A DNA stretch of 64,000 nt from Protaetiibacter intestinalis (GTDB lineage Bacteria > Actinomycetota > Actinomycetes > Actinomycetales > Microbacteriaceae): positions 1,798,001-1,862,000 of the forward strand of contig NZ_CP032630.1 of the NCBI RefSeq assembly GCF_003627075.1. Reading direction: 5' to 3'. The notes beneath the pieces were generated by a model that was given only the letters and a program-made list of their open reading frames with translations, was not told the DNA's origin and searched no databases. This document shows positions 12,521-20,677 of the stretch, in pieces (the stretch's first letter is position 1; each line of letters opens with the position of its first letter). Position numbers and translations under genes: made by a program.

Positions 12521-13764
12521 CCTCGACGACCCCCGAGGCGCCGGCCTCCCGGCGACCGCGCTGGAACGAGGTGCTACACGACATCGCGGCGGGCGGCATC
12601 ACGCGCACCGTGCTCGCCGTGGTGCTGTCGCTCGCCATCGCCTCCGTGCTCATCGTGCTCACCAACGAGGACGTGCAGTCGACCCTCGGCTACTTCTTCT
12701 CCCGCCCGAGTGACTTCTTCCAGACGGCGGGGCGTGCCCTCGGCGACGCGTACACGGCGCTGTTCCGCGGGGCGATCTACAACACGCGGGCCGACAGCTT
12801 CGCCGCGGGCATCAAGCCGCTCACCGAGTCGCTGCGCTTCGCAGGGCCGCTCATCGCGGCGGGCCTCGGCATCGCGCTCACCTTCCGCTCCGGCCTCTTC
12901 AACATCGGCGGTCAGGGGCAGCTGCTCATGGGCGCGGTCTGGTCGGCCTGGGCCTCGTTCCAGCTGCACCTGCCGTACGGCATCCACCTCATCGTCGCGA
13001 TGGTCTTCGGCTTCGTCGGTGCGGGGCTCTGGGCCTTCATCGCGGGCTTCCTCAAGGCGAAGACGGGCGCGCACGAGGTCATCGTGACGATCATGATGAA
13101 CTACATCGCGGTCTACCTCGTGACCTACCTCATGCGCACGACCGTGCTGCACGATCCGGAGACCGGCAGCAACCCGACGACGCGTCCGCCCGACCCGACC
13201 GCGGTGTTCCCGCGGATCTTCGGCGACGCCTACGAGCTGCGCTGGTCGTTCGTGCTGTGCATCATCGCCGTGGGCGTGTTCTGGTGGCTCATGGAGCGCT
13301 CGCCGCTCGGCTTCCGGCTGCGGATGGTGGGACTCAACCCGGATGCGGCACGCGCCGCCGGCGTCAACGTCGCGCGCATGACGATCGTCGCGATGGTGCT
13401 GTCGGGTCTCTTCGTCGGCCTCGCCGGTATCAACCAGTCGCTCGGGCGCGACGGCAACTTCGCCCCGCAGATCGACGCCGGCATCGGCTTCGACGCGATC
13501 ACCGTCGCCCTGCTCGGCGGATCGCGGGCGGGCGGTGTGCTCTTCGCGGGTCTGCTGTTCGGCGCGCTCAAGGCCGCGGGCCCGACCATGCAGCTCGCCG
13601 ACGTGCCCCCCGAGATCCTCGGCGTCATCCAGGGCCTCATCGTGCTCTTCATCGCGGCGCCGCCGCTCGTGCGCGCCATCTTCCGCTTCCTGCCCGCGCC
13701 GCGGGAGATCACCGTGGTCGGCACCGGACGCAAACCGGCGCTCGAGCAGAAGGGGGCCGAGTGA
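12517..13764 (+). CDS. ABC transporter permease, nucleoside importer
   Basis: A 415-residue inner-membrane permease of the BPD_transp_2 family with about ten hydrophobic segments. Conserved family stretches are FRSGLFNIGGQGQLLMGA near the first third, MMNYIAVYLVTYLM, and GINQSLGRDGNFAPQIDAG; the last matches the cytosolic loops seen in NupB/YufP-type proteins. The N-terminal 30 residues are cytosolic and basic. It overlaps the ATPase gene by 4 bases and the next permease by 1 base, showing tight co-translation. Confidence 0.92.
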
Positions 13765-15044
13765 TGTCCGTCGCCACCGAGCAGGCCCCCGCCGTCGCGC
13801 ACACGAGCGCGCTGCCGCCCCGCAACTGGCGGGTGCCCGTCATCCTCGCGGTGCTCGCCGCCGTCACCTTCGTCGTGTTCGGCGTCCTCGGCACCTCCGA
13901 GGAGGTGCGCTTCGTGTGGTCGGGCAACAGCGACGCCATCGTGCTCGAGCCCTCGGTGCTCTCGCCGCAGGCGGTCGGCCTGGTGTCGGGCGCGCTCGCG
14001 CTCGTCGCGGCGGCGGTCGCCCTCTGGCTCGCCTGGAAGCGCCGCAAGGTGACCGTGCTGCTGTCGCTCGTCGTCGGCCTCGCCTTCCTGTTCTCGCTCG
14101 TCGCGTGGGTCGGCGCCGGCGGCAACGTGCCGGTGATCTTCCTGCTGACGGGCGCGATCGGCCTGTCGACCGCGATCGTGTTCGGTGCGCTCGCGGGCGT
14201 GATCGGCGAACGCGCCGGCATCGTCAACATCGCGATCGAGGGGCAGCTGCTCGGCGGGGCGTTCACCTCCGCCGTCGTCGCCTCGACCACGGGCAGCTAC
14301 CTGCTCGCGCTCGTCGCGGCGATGATCACGGGCGCCGCGATCTCGATGGTGCTCGCCGCCTTCTCCATCAAGTACCTCGTCGACCAGGTGATCGTGGGTG
14401 TCGTGCTCATCGGCCTCGTCACGGCGATCACCAACTTCTTCTACTCGGCGGTGCTCGCCCCCAACTCGGGGACGCTCAACAACCCCGGCACGCTGCCCCG
14501 CATCCGCATCCCGGGCCTCGCCGACATCCCGGTGCTCGGCCCGGTGCTGTTCGACCAGCGCCTCACGACCTACCTCATGTTCGTGCTCGTGCCGCTCACC
14601 TGGTTCGTGCTGTTCAAGACGAAGTGGGGCCTGCGCATCCGCGCCCTCGGCGAGCACCCGCTCGCGGCCGACACGGTGGGCATCAAGGTCAACCGCTGGC
14701 GGTTCTGGGCGGTGACGATCGCGGGGCTCATCGCGGGCCTCGGCGGGGCTTCGCTGACCATCGGATCGGTCGGTGCGTTCGTGCGCGAGATGAGCGCCGG
14801 GCAGGGCTTCATCGCTCTCGCCGCCGTCATCCTCGGACGCTGGAACCCGTTCTACGCGGCGCTCGCGGCGCTGCTGTTCGGCTTCGCGTCGAACTTCCGC
14901 ATCTGGGCGGGGCAGGCGGGCTCGTCGATCCCGCCGGACCTCATCGCCATGACGCCGTACGTCGTGACCATCCTCGCGGTGGCCGTCGTCGCGGGCCGGG
15001 TGATCGGCCCGAAGGCCGCCGGCAAGCCGTACCTCAAGGAGTAG
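13764..15044 (+). CDS. ABC transporter permease, nucleoside importer (second subunit)
   Basis: Partner permease (NupC/YufQ type, 426 residues). After three N-terminal hydrophobic segments the conserved core begins at about residue 125 with GVIGERAGIVNIAIEGQLLGGAF in two overlapping motif parts, followed by KYLVDQVIVGVVLIGLV and IRALGEHPLAADTVGIKV. The ATG at 13764 shares its first base with the previous TGA; a GTG one codon earlier is possible. It is followed 8 bases later by cytidine deaminase, linking uptake directly to salvage. Confidence 0.92.
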   Translation: MSVATEQAPAVAHTSALPPRNWRVPVILAVLAAVTFVVFGVLGTSEEVRFVWSGNSDAIVLEPSVLSPQAVGLVSGALALVAAAVALWLAWKRRKVTVLLSLVVGLAFLFSLVAWVGAGGNVPVIFLLTGAIGLSTAIVFGALAGVIGERAGIVNIAIEGQLLGGAFTSAVVASTTGSYLLALVAAMITGAAISMVLAAFSIKYLVDQVIVGVVLIGLVTAITNFFYSAVLAPNSGTLNNPGTLPRIRIPGLADIPVLGPVLFDQRLTTYLMFVLVPLTWFVLFKTKWGLRIRALGEHPLAADTVGIKVNRWRFWAVTIAGLIAGLGGASLTIGSVGAFVREMSAGQGFIALAAVILGRWNPFYAALAALLFGFASNFRIWAGQAGSSIPPDLIAMTPYVVTILAVAVVAGRVIGPKAAGKPYLKE

Positions 15045-15052
15045 TGATTCTC

Positions 15053-15469
15053 GTGACCCGGGACATCGACTGGACGCTGCTGCACGCCACGGCGGTCGAG
15101 GCGATGGGGAAGGCGTACGCCCCGTACTCCGATTTCCCCGTCGGCGTCGCCGCCCTCGTCGACGACGGCCGCATCATCTCCGGCTGCAACGTCGAGAACG
15201 CCTCCTACGGCGTCGGGCTGTGCGCGGAGTGCTCGCTCGTGTCGGCGCTCATCATGTCGGGCGGCGGCAAGCTCGTCGCCTTCGCGTGCGTCGACGGCAA
15301 GGGCGACCGCCTCATGCCGTGCGGACGCTGCCGTCAGCTGCTCTACGAGCACTCGGCCGAGGGGATGCTGCTCGACACCGTCTCCGGCATCAAGACCATC
15401 GACGAGGTGCTGCCCGATGCGTTCGGCCCGCGCCAGCTCGAGGAGTATGCGGCGCCCCCGGCGCCTTGA
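15053..15469 (+). CDS. cdd: Cytidine deaminase
   Basis: Zinc hydrolase converting (deoxy)cytidine to (deoxy)uridine. The 138 residues have the homotetrameric type layout: YAPYSDFPVGVAAL near the N-terminus, NVENASYGVGLCAECSL with the catalytic Glu and first zinc Cys, and PCGRCRQLL with the other two zinc Cys. Two GTG codons are available; 15053 is chosen because AAGGAG lies 10 bases upstream, whereas 15044 would overlap the previous stop and sit on the ribosome-binding site. Confidence 0.95.
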   Translation: MTRDIDWTLLHATAVEAMGKAYAPYSDFPVGVAALVDDGRIISGCNVENASYGVGLCAECSLVSALIMSGGGKLVAFACVDGKGDRLMPCGRCRQLLYEHSAEGMLLDTVSGIKTIDEVLPDAFGPRQLEEYAAPPAP

Positions 15470-15482
15470 GAAAGGATCCACC

Positions 15483-16772
15483 GTGGTCGAGCCCTTCGAC
15501 ACCGTCGACCTCATCCACGCCAAGCGCGATCGCCACCGCCTCGACACGGCGCAGATCGACTGGCTGATCGACGCCTACACCCGCGGCTACGTCGCCGACG
15601 AGCAGATGTCGGCGCTCGCCATGGCGATCCTGCTGAACGGCATGGATGCCGCCGAGATCCGCGACCTGACCCTCGCGATGGTCGCGAGCGGTGAACGGCT
15701 CGACTTCTCGGGCCTCGCGAAGCCGACGAGCGACAAGCATTCGACCGGGGGCGTGGGCGACAAGATCACCCTGCCGCTCGCGCCGCTCGTGGCGGTGTTC
15801 GGGGTGGCCGTGCCGCAGCTGTCCGGTCGTGGCCTCGGGCACACGGGCGGCACGCTCGACAAGCTCGAGTCGATCCCCGGCTGGCGCGCGCAGCTGACCC
15901 CTGCAGAGTTCCACGCCCAGCTCGCCGACGTGGGCGCCGTGGTGTGCGCGGCGAGCGCCGACCTCGCCCCGGCGGATCGCAAGCTCTACGCGCTGCGCGA
16001 CGCCACCGGCACGGTCGAGGCGATCCCGCTCATCGCCTCCTCGATCATGTCGAAGAAGATCGCCGAGGGCACCGCATCCCTCGTGCTGGACGTGAAGTTC
16101 GGCTCGGGCGCGTTCATGAAGGACTACGACCGGGCGCGCGAGCTGGCCGAGACGATGGTGCGGCTCGGCGGCGACGCCGGTGTCGCGACGCGCGCGCTGC
16201 TCACCGACATGAACGTGCCGCTCGGGCTCGCGATCGGCAACGCCAACGAGGTGCGCGAGTCGGTCGAGGTGCTCGCCGGGGGAGGTCCCGCGGATGTCGT
16301 GGAGCTCACCGTCGCGCTCGCCCGCGAGATGCTCGCCCTCGCCGGGCAGCCGGACGCCGACCCGGCCGCGGCGCTCGCCGACGGTCGCGCGATGGACGTC
16401 TGGCGGCGCATGATCGCCGCCCAGGGCGGCGACCCGGATGCCGCGCTGCCGACCCCGCGCGAGTCGCACACGGTCGTCGCGGAGGCGGACGGCGTGCTCG
16501 CCGAGCAGGACGCACTCGCCTTCGGCGTCGCCGCCTGGCGCCTCGGCGCGGGCCGGGCCCGCAAGGAGGATCCGGTCGTGCACGCCGCGGGCATCGATCT
16601 GCACGCGAAGCCGGGTGACAGCGTGACCGCGGGCGCCCCGCTCTTCACGCTGCACGCCGACGACCCCGCGCGCTTCGCCCGCGCCCTCGAGTCCCTCAAC
16701 GGCGCCTACGCGATCGCCCCCGCCGGCACCCGCATCCCCGAACGCCCCCTCGTCGCCGCCCGCATCCTCTAG
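15483..16772 (+). CDS. deoA: Thymidine phosphorylase
   Basis: Phosphorolysis of thymidine or deoxyuridine to base and deoxyribose-1-phosphate, taking over the product of Cdd. The 429-residue protein has the family signature SGRGLGHTGGTLDKLESIPG (about residues 117-136), the phosphate-binding KHSTGGVGDK, and ASSIMSKKIAEG. It starts with GTG, 13 bases after cdd, with AAAGGA upstream. The transcript would next meet the 66-bp palindrome at 16780-16845 and an oppositely oriented gene; in a typical uninterrupted salvage operon adenosine deaminase would follow. Confidence 0.95.
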   Translation: MVEPFDTVDLIHAKRDRHRLDTAQIDWLIDAYTRGYVADEQMSALAMAILLNGMDAAEIRDLTLAMVASGERLDFSGLAKPTSDKHSTGGVGDKITLPLAPLVAVFGVAVPQLSGRGLGHTGGTLDKLESIPGWRAQLTPAEFHAQLADVGAVVCAASADLAPADRKLYALRDATGTVEAIPLIASSIMSKKIAEGTASLVLDVKFGSGAFMKDYDRARELAETMVRLGGDAGVATRALLTDMNVPLGLAIGNANEVRESVEVLAGGGPADVVELTVALAREMLALAGQPDADPAAALADGRAMDVWRRMIAAQGGDPDAALPTPRESHTVVAEADGVLAEQDALAFGVAAWRLGAGRARKEDPVVHAAGIDLHAKPGDSVTAGAPLFTLHADDPARFARALESLNGAYAIAPAGTRIPERPLVAARIL

Positions 16773-16779
16773 CCGACGT

Positions 16780-16845
16780 CCCCGAAAGTACGTGCTTTTG
16801 GGGCGATTCCGCCTCAACCCACCCCAAAAGTACGTACTCTCGCGG
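16780..16845. repeat. 66-bp palindromic element, copy 1
   Basis: Two inverted 24-base arms (16780-16803 and 16822-16845, 21 of 24 pairs) around an 18-base spacer. Each arm is built on AAAGTACGTACTTT, itself a 14-base palindrome, here with small changes (GTGC in the left arm, ACTCT in the right arm). It lies between convergent deoA and the DUF559 gene; the DUF559 stop codon is in the spacer and its last eight or so residues are encoded by the right arm. Confidence 0.9.
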
Positions 16846-17725
16846 AGAACGTTGCGGTGATCTGGCGAACGATGCGTGAGCGCGCGGGCGCATCGATGAA
16901 GTCGGCTGCGGTGACCCGGATGATGATCCACCCCGCTTGCTCCATCTCTCGGTAGCGCTGGATGTCGTAGGCCCACTGCGCGGCGTCGCTGCGGTGGTGC
17001 TCGCCCTCGTACTCGATCCCGATGCGTCGTCGCGCCCATCCGAGGTCGCAGTGCCCGATGAGGCGACCCCACTTGTTCAGCACTTCCAGTTGGACTTCGG
17101 GGTCCGGCAGGCCGGCATCGATCAGGAGCACCCGAAGCCAGGTCTCGCGGGGGGAGGCCGAGCCCGCGGAGAGTACGGGCAGGGCGTCCCTCATGAGCTT
17201 CGAACCGCGTCGGCCCTCGTAGCGGGAGAGAGCTCCGCGGAGATCGTCGACGGTACCGAGCGGTGCCGCCGCCCAGAGGATGCGGTCCCCGGCGGCCACG
17301 ACCTCGTGACGGTGCAGGCCGCCCGCAGCGAGGTCGCACCAGGTGCGCGCCGGGCTCGCGACCGGCAGCCCATCCACCGTCGTGATGTCGCGCACATCGA
17401 TGATCACGTGGTGTGCCACCACGCCGCGTGCGTCGACCCGGCGCTGTCCCGTCGGTACTCCGATGTGAAGCGCGACCGTCTCCTTCCGACTCGGGATCGG
17501 GATGCCGTGCAGCGCGGCCGCCGTCGGTCCGAAGTAGAACGCGCGATCCGGCATCCGCGGTATGAACGCCTCGGCGCGGCGGCGTAGGTCGGTCACCTCG
17601 ACACGACTGCGAATGCCCCAGAAGGGCGTGTGCCACGGGTCGTCGCGACGGAGGTCCTCGCGCGTCATCCCCGCAGCCAGAGCCTCGCCGACCGAGATGT
17701 GGGTGCCCAGTTGACTGTCGTCCAT
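16814..17725 (-). CDS. DUF559 (Vsr/PD-(D/E)XK-like) domain protein with AbiEi-like N-terminus
   Basis: A 303-residue protein. The C-terminal third (about 200-290) looks like DUF559, a domain with the fold of very-short-patch-repair endonuclease: an initial Glu in SPRETWLRVLL, Asp in GHCDLGWARRRIGIEYEG with the following Glu pair, and HHRSDAAQWAYDIQR. The N-terminal part resembles the winged-helix/antitoxin-like region often attached to DUF559 in actinomycetes. The role is unknown. The ATG abuts palindrome copy 2 by 3 bases and the C-terminus (RVRTFGVG) is written by copy 1, so gene plus repeats form one 1,015-bp unit. It is antisense within an otherwise co-directional nucleoside-salvage run. 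Confidence 0.8.
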   Translation of the reverse strand: MDDSQLGTHISVGEALAAGMTREDLRRDDPWHTPFWGIRSRVEVTDLRRRAEAFIPRMPDRAFYFGPTAAALHGIPIPSRKETVALHIGVPTGQRRVDARGVVAHHVIIDVRDITTVDGLPVASPARTWCDLAAGGLHRHEVVAAGDRILWAAAPLGTVDDLRGALSRYEGRRGSKLMRDALPVLSAGSASPRETWLRVLLIDAGLPDPEVQLEVLNKWGRLIGHCDLGWARRRIGIEYEGEHHRSDAAQWAYDIQRYREMEQAGWIIIRVTAADFIDAPARSRIVRQITATFSARVRTFGVG

Positions 17726-17728
17726 GGT

Positions 17729-17794
17729 CCGCGAAAGTACGTTCTTTTGGGCCGCCGAAGGGCCGATCGAGCCCAAAAGTACGTACTTTCGCGG
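17729..17794. repeat. 66-bp palindromic element, copy 2
   Basis: Arms 17729-17752 and 17771-17794 pair at 23 of 24 positions with an 18-base spacer of unrelated sequence. It sits 3 bases upstream of the DUF559 ATG and 80 bases upstream of add, i.e. between divergent genes, so it cannot act only as a terminator. Confidence 0.92.
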
Positions 17795-17862
17795 AGGCGG
17801 AGGCTGGGGAGGAACGGACGCGGCACTCGGCGGCGGCACAGGAACGGGGCGGGGGCTCGCAC

Positions 17863-17868
17863 TACGCT
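17863..17868 (+). promoter_or_regulatory. -10-like hexamer upstream of add
   Basis: TACGCT, 6 bases before the ATG at 17875; it would make add transcription independent of the deoA operon. Confidence 0.45.
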
Positions 17869-17874
17869 GGAGCC

Positions 17875-18993
17875 ATGAGCGACGCCGCGCACGCAGACCA
17901 CCACGTCGACGGGATCGACCTGCAGTCACTGCCCAAGGTGTCGCTCCACGACCACCTCGACGGCGGCCTGCGGCCGCAGACGATCATCGAGCTCGCCGAG
18001 CCGCTCGGCCTCGAGCTGCCGACAGCGGATGCCGGCGAGCTCGGCGAGTGGTTCTGGAACCAGTGCCAGGCGGGCTCCCTCGTCGAGTACCTCAAGACCT
18101 TCGACCTGACGACCGCCGTCATGCAGACCCGCGAGGGCCTCACGCGCGTCGCCCGCGAGTTCGTCGAGGACCTCGCCGCCGACGGCGTCGTGTGGGGTGA
18201 GGTCCGCTGGGCGCCCGAGCAGCACCTGACCCGCGGCCTCAGCCTCGACGAGGCGGTGGAGGCCGTGCAGCAGGGGCTCGAGGAGGGCGTGGATGCGGCC
18301 GCCGCGACCGGCCACGACATCCGTGTCGGCCAGCTGATCAGCGCCATGCGCCACCTCGACCGCGGCCGCGAGATCGCCGAGCTGGCGCTGCGCCACCGCG
18401 ACCGCGGGGCGGTCGGCTTCGACATCGCCGGCCCCGAGGCGGGGTTCCCCGCCGGGCGGCTCTCCGATGCCTTCGAGCTGCTCGCGCGCGAGATGTTCCC
18501 CGCGACCGTGCACGCCGGCGAGGCCGACGGGCTCGAGTCGATCCGGGGTGCGCTCGTCGACGGCCACGCGCTGCGACTCGGCCACGGCATCCGCATCGCC
18601 GAGGACATCACGATCGAGTCGCAGGACGACGAGGCCAGCTACGTGAGCCTCGGCCGCATCGCCCAGTGGGTGAAGGACCGCGGCATCGCCCTCGAGACGA
18701 GCCCCAGCTCGAATCTGCAGACGGGGGCGTTCGCGGCGTGGGGCGACGACCTCACCGCCCACCCCTTCGACCTGCTGTACCAGCTCGGCTTCCGGGTGAC
18801 GGTCAACACCGACAACCGCCTGATGAGCGCCACGAGCCTCACGCGCGAGCTCGGCCTGCTCGTCGACACCTTCGGGTACGACCTCGACGACCTGCTCACC
18901 TTCCAGCTGAACGCGGCGGAGGCGGCCTTCCTGCCGCTCGAGGAGCGTGCCGAGCTCGTCGAGTTCATCGAGGACGGCTTCGGCGCCGCCTGA
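17875..18993 (+). CDS. add: Adenosine deaminase
   Basis: Zinc enzyme converting (deoxy)adenosine to (deoxy)inosine. The 372 residues contain the metal-binding LHDHLDGG (about 24-31), TVHAGEADGLESI with the zinc His and catalytic Glu, LGHGIRIA, and NTDNRLMS with the catalytic Asp. Together with punA this yields hypoxanthine. The start is the ATG after TACGCT; GGAG overlaps the same spacer. The stop overlaps the start of the PTS IIA gene (TGATG), so the two are coupled. Confidence 0.95.
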   Translation: MSDAAHADHHVDGIDLQSLPKVSLHDHLDGGLRPQTIIELAEPLGLELPTADAGELGEWFWNQCQAGSLVEYLKTFDLTTAVMQTREGLTRVAREFVEDLAADGVVWGEVRWAPEQHLTRGLSLDEAVEAVQQGLEEGVDAAAATGHDIRVGQLISAMRHLDRGREIAELALRHRDRGAVGFDIAGPEAGFPAGRLSDAFELLAREMFPATVHAGEADGLESIRGALVDGHALRLGHGIRIAEDITIESQDDEASYVSLGRIAQWVKDRGIALETSPSSNLQTGAFAAWGDDLTAHPFDLLYQLGFRVTVNTDNRLMSATSLTRELGLLVDTFGYDLDDLLTFQLNAAEAAFLPLEERAELVEFIEDGFGAA

Positions 18994-19451
18994 TGGACCG
19001 ACCCACCGAGCTGCCGCCGCTGCCCGACGAGGGCATCGTGCTCGCCGCGCGCGCCCGCGACTGGCGCGAGGCCGTCGAGACCGCGGGTCGTGCCCTCACG
19101 GCGAGCGGGGCCACGGATGCCGGCTACGCGACCGACATGATCCGCATGATCGAGGCCCACGGTCCGTACGTCGTCGTCGCGCCGGGCCTCGCGCTCGCCC
19201 ACGCCCGACCCGGCCCCGCGGTGCGCCGCGACGGCCTCGCGATCGTGACGCTCGCCGAGCCGGTCGAGTTCGGCCACCCCTACAATGACCCGGTGCGCGT
19301 GGTGCTGGCCCTCGCGGGGGCGTCGAGCGCCCGCCACCTGCAGCTCGTGGCCGAGATCGCCAACATCTTCAACGACTCGGATGCCGTCGAGCGCCTCGCC
19401 GAGGCACGCGACGCCGCCGAGGTGCGCGGCATCCTCGGGGTGCCGGCGTGA
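18993..19451 (+). CDS. PTS sugar transporter subunit IIA (fructose-mannitol/ascorbate type)
   Basis: A 152-residue phosphocarrier domain of the PTS EIIA type 2 family. LAPGLALAHARP-like sequence (VAPGLALAHARPGP) gives the phosphorylatable His70; HPYNDPVRVVLALA is the second conserved segment. It would accept phosphate from HPr and pass it to the IIB encoded by the next gene. No IIC permease is present in the window, so either the permease is elsewhere or the pair has a regulatory role. Coupled to add and to IIB by short overlaps. Confidence 0.85.
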   Translation: MDRPTELPPLPDEGIVLAARARDWREAVETAGRALTASGATDAGYATDMIRMIEAHGPYVVVAPGLALAHARPGPAVRRDGLAIVTLAEPVEFGHPYNDPVRVVLALAGASSARHLQLVAEIANIFNDSDAVERLAEARDAAEVRGILGVPA

Positions 19452-19720
19452 AGATCCTGACCCTGTGCGGGGCGGGCATCGGCACGAGCGGCATCCTCAA
19501 GGTGAACGCCGAGCGGGTGCTGCAGCGCCTCGGCATCGACGCGGATGTGGTGGCGATCGACGCCTCGATGCTCGCGGCGCAGCTGGACGATGCGCAGGTG
19601 ATCCTCACCGGGCCGGAGTTCGTGGAGACGATCGGGCGCACCTTCGCCGATGTGATCGTGGTCGAGAACTACTTCGACACCGCCGAGCTGCAGCGCAAGC
19701 TCGAGGTCGCCCTGGGCTAG
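19448..19720 (+). CDS. PTS sugar transporter subunit IIB (ascorbate/lactose type)
   Basis: A 90-residue IIB domain with the phosphocysteine loop LTLCGAGIGTSGILK, Cys7 being the phosphorylation site, as in UlaB-type proteins. It starts with GTG overlapping the IIA stop. The usual membrane IIC component is missing: the next gene is on the opposite strand. Its location after add suggests transport or sensing of a nucleoside-derived sugar, but that is inference only. Confidence 0.82.
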   Translation: MKILTLCGAGIGTSGILKVNAERVLQRLGIDADVVAIDASMLAAQLDDAQVILTGPEFVETIGRTFADVIVVENYFDTAELQRKLEVALG

Positions 19721-20001
19721 CGCCGCCGCGCCCGCAGCTTCCCGTGGAGGGCGAGCATGCGCGGCACCACGAGGTAGACCGCGAGCGGCACGACCACGAG
19801 GGTGAGCACGAACGAGCGCAGCACCGGATGCCAGCCCTCGCTCACGGGGCCGATCAGCATCATCCCGATCGCGACGAGCGGGAAGATGGCGAGCCAGGTG
19901 ATGACGGCGCGCACGTGCACGGACGGGGGCGCCGGGGGTGCGGCCGGCGCGGTCGGCGCGGGGCCGGTCAGGGGGGCTGCGGGGGGTGTCGTCTCGGTCA
20001 T
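19717..20001 (-). CDS. Small two-helix membrane protein of unknown function
   Basis: A 94-residue protein with a Pro/Ala-rich cytosolic N-terminus (about 27 residues) and two hydrophobic helices (VITWLAIFPLVAIGMMLIG and FVLTLVVVPLAVYLVVP) ending in a basic tail. The layout resembles small conserved membrane proteins often found beside TetR regulators. It is divergent from the TetR gene at 20090 and the two putative operators lie between them, so it is the probable regulatory target. Its stop overlaps that of PTS IIB. No function can be assigned. Confidence 0.65.
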   Translation of the reverse strand: MTETTPPAAPLTGPAPTAPAAPPAPPSVHVRAVITWLAIFPLVAIGMMLIGPVSEGWHPVLRSFVLTLVVVPLAVYLVVPRMLALHGKLRARRR

Positions 20002-20011
20002 CTGCTCATCT

Positions 20012-20027
20012 CCAACTGTTTGGTTGG
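20012..20027. promoter_or_regulatory. Putative TetR operator, half-site pair 1
   Basis: CCAACTGTTTGGTTGG in the divergent gap; it shares the AACT-N-GTTTGGTTGG-like core with the second site at 20058-20077 and lies just upstream of the small membrane-protein gene. Confidence 0.4.
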
Positions 20028-20057
20028 CACGACTCTATGGGCCCCGCCGCTTAAAAG

Positions 20058-20077
20058 CAACTCGTTGGTTGGAGTTG
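20058..20077. promoter_or_regulatory. Putative TetR operator, palindrome 2
   Basis: Outer arms CAACTC and GAGTTG flank GTTGGTTG (20 bases). It overlaps the region just before the TAGACT box of the tetR gene, where a bound dimer would block transcription, consistent with autorepression. Confidence 0.45.
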
Positions 20078-20083
20078 TAGACT
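20078..20083 (+). promoter_or_regulatory. -10-like hexamer upstream of the TetR gene
   Basis: TAGACT, 6 bases before the ATG at 20090, directly adjoining the palindrome at 20058-20077. Confidence 0.5.
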
Positions 20084-20089
20084 GGCGCC

Positions 20090-20677
20090 ATGGCCTGGGA
20101 CACCGCGCGGACCCGCGCCCTCCTCATCGAGGCGGCGGCCGCGGAGTTCTCCGAGCACGGTCTCGCAGGCGGGCGCGTCGACCGCATCGCGACCGCGGCC
20201 GGCGTCAACAAGGAGCGCATCTACTCCTACTTCGGATCCAAGGAGGGCCTGTTCGCGGCCGCCCTCGCCGACCAACTCAGCCGCACCGTCGACGCGGTGC
20301 CGATCGGCGGCGAGGACGCGGAGGCGATCGTCGACTACGCCGGGCGCGTCTTCGATCACCTGAGCGCGCACCCTGAGCTCGCGCGACTGACCTTCTGGGA
20401 GGGCCTCGAGCTCGGCAGCGCCGTCGAGTCCCCGCTGCGTGCCGAGCGCATCCAGGTGAAGATCGACGCCGTGACCGCGGCGGTGCCGCAGCTGAGCCGC
20501 GACCGGGCCGCGCAACTGCTCTTCACGATCCTCACCCTCGCCGACGGCTACCAGGCCCTGCGCCACATGGCGCGGCTGCACTTCCCCGACATGGCCGACG
20601 ACGAGGAGCGCATGCGCGCCAGACGCGCCGCCGTCCTCTCGACCGTGCGGGCGATCCTCGCGGCCGAGACCTCTTAG
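20090..20677 (+). CDS. TetR-family transcriptional regulator
   Basis: A 195-residue one-component regulator. The N-terminal DNA-binding domain contains ALLIEAAAAEFSEHG, then GRVDRIATAAGVNKERIYSYFGSKEGLF (recognition helix near residues 35-55 in two motif parts), typical of TetR. The C-terminal ligand domain is unassigned. It is divergent from the small membrane protein at 19717-20001, and two related inverted repeats lie between them. Its last bases overlap the pmm-like gene tail to tail. Confidence 0.9.
   Translation: MAWDTARTRALLIEAAAAEFSEHGLAGGRVDRIATAAGVNKERIYSYFGSKEGLFAAALADQLSRTVDAVPIGGEDAEAIVDYAGRVFDHLSAHPELARLTFWEGLELGSAVESPLRAERIQVKIDAVTAAVPQLSRDRAAQLLFTILTLADGYQALRHMARLHFPDMADDEERMRARRAAVLSTVRAILAAETS

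Noticed and set aside
16780..17794. Classical insertion sequence
   Set aside because: No DDE, tyrosine or serine recombinase is encoded and no target-site duplication is seen at the outer ends; a non-classical module remains possible.
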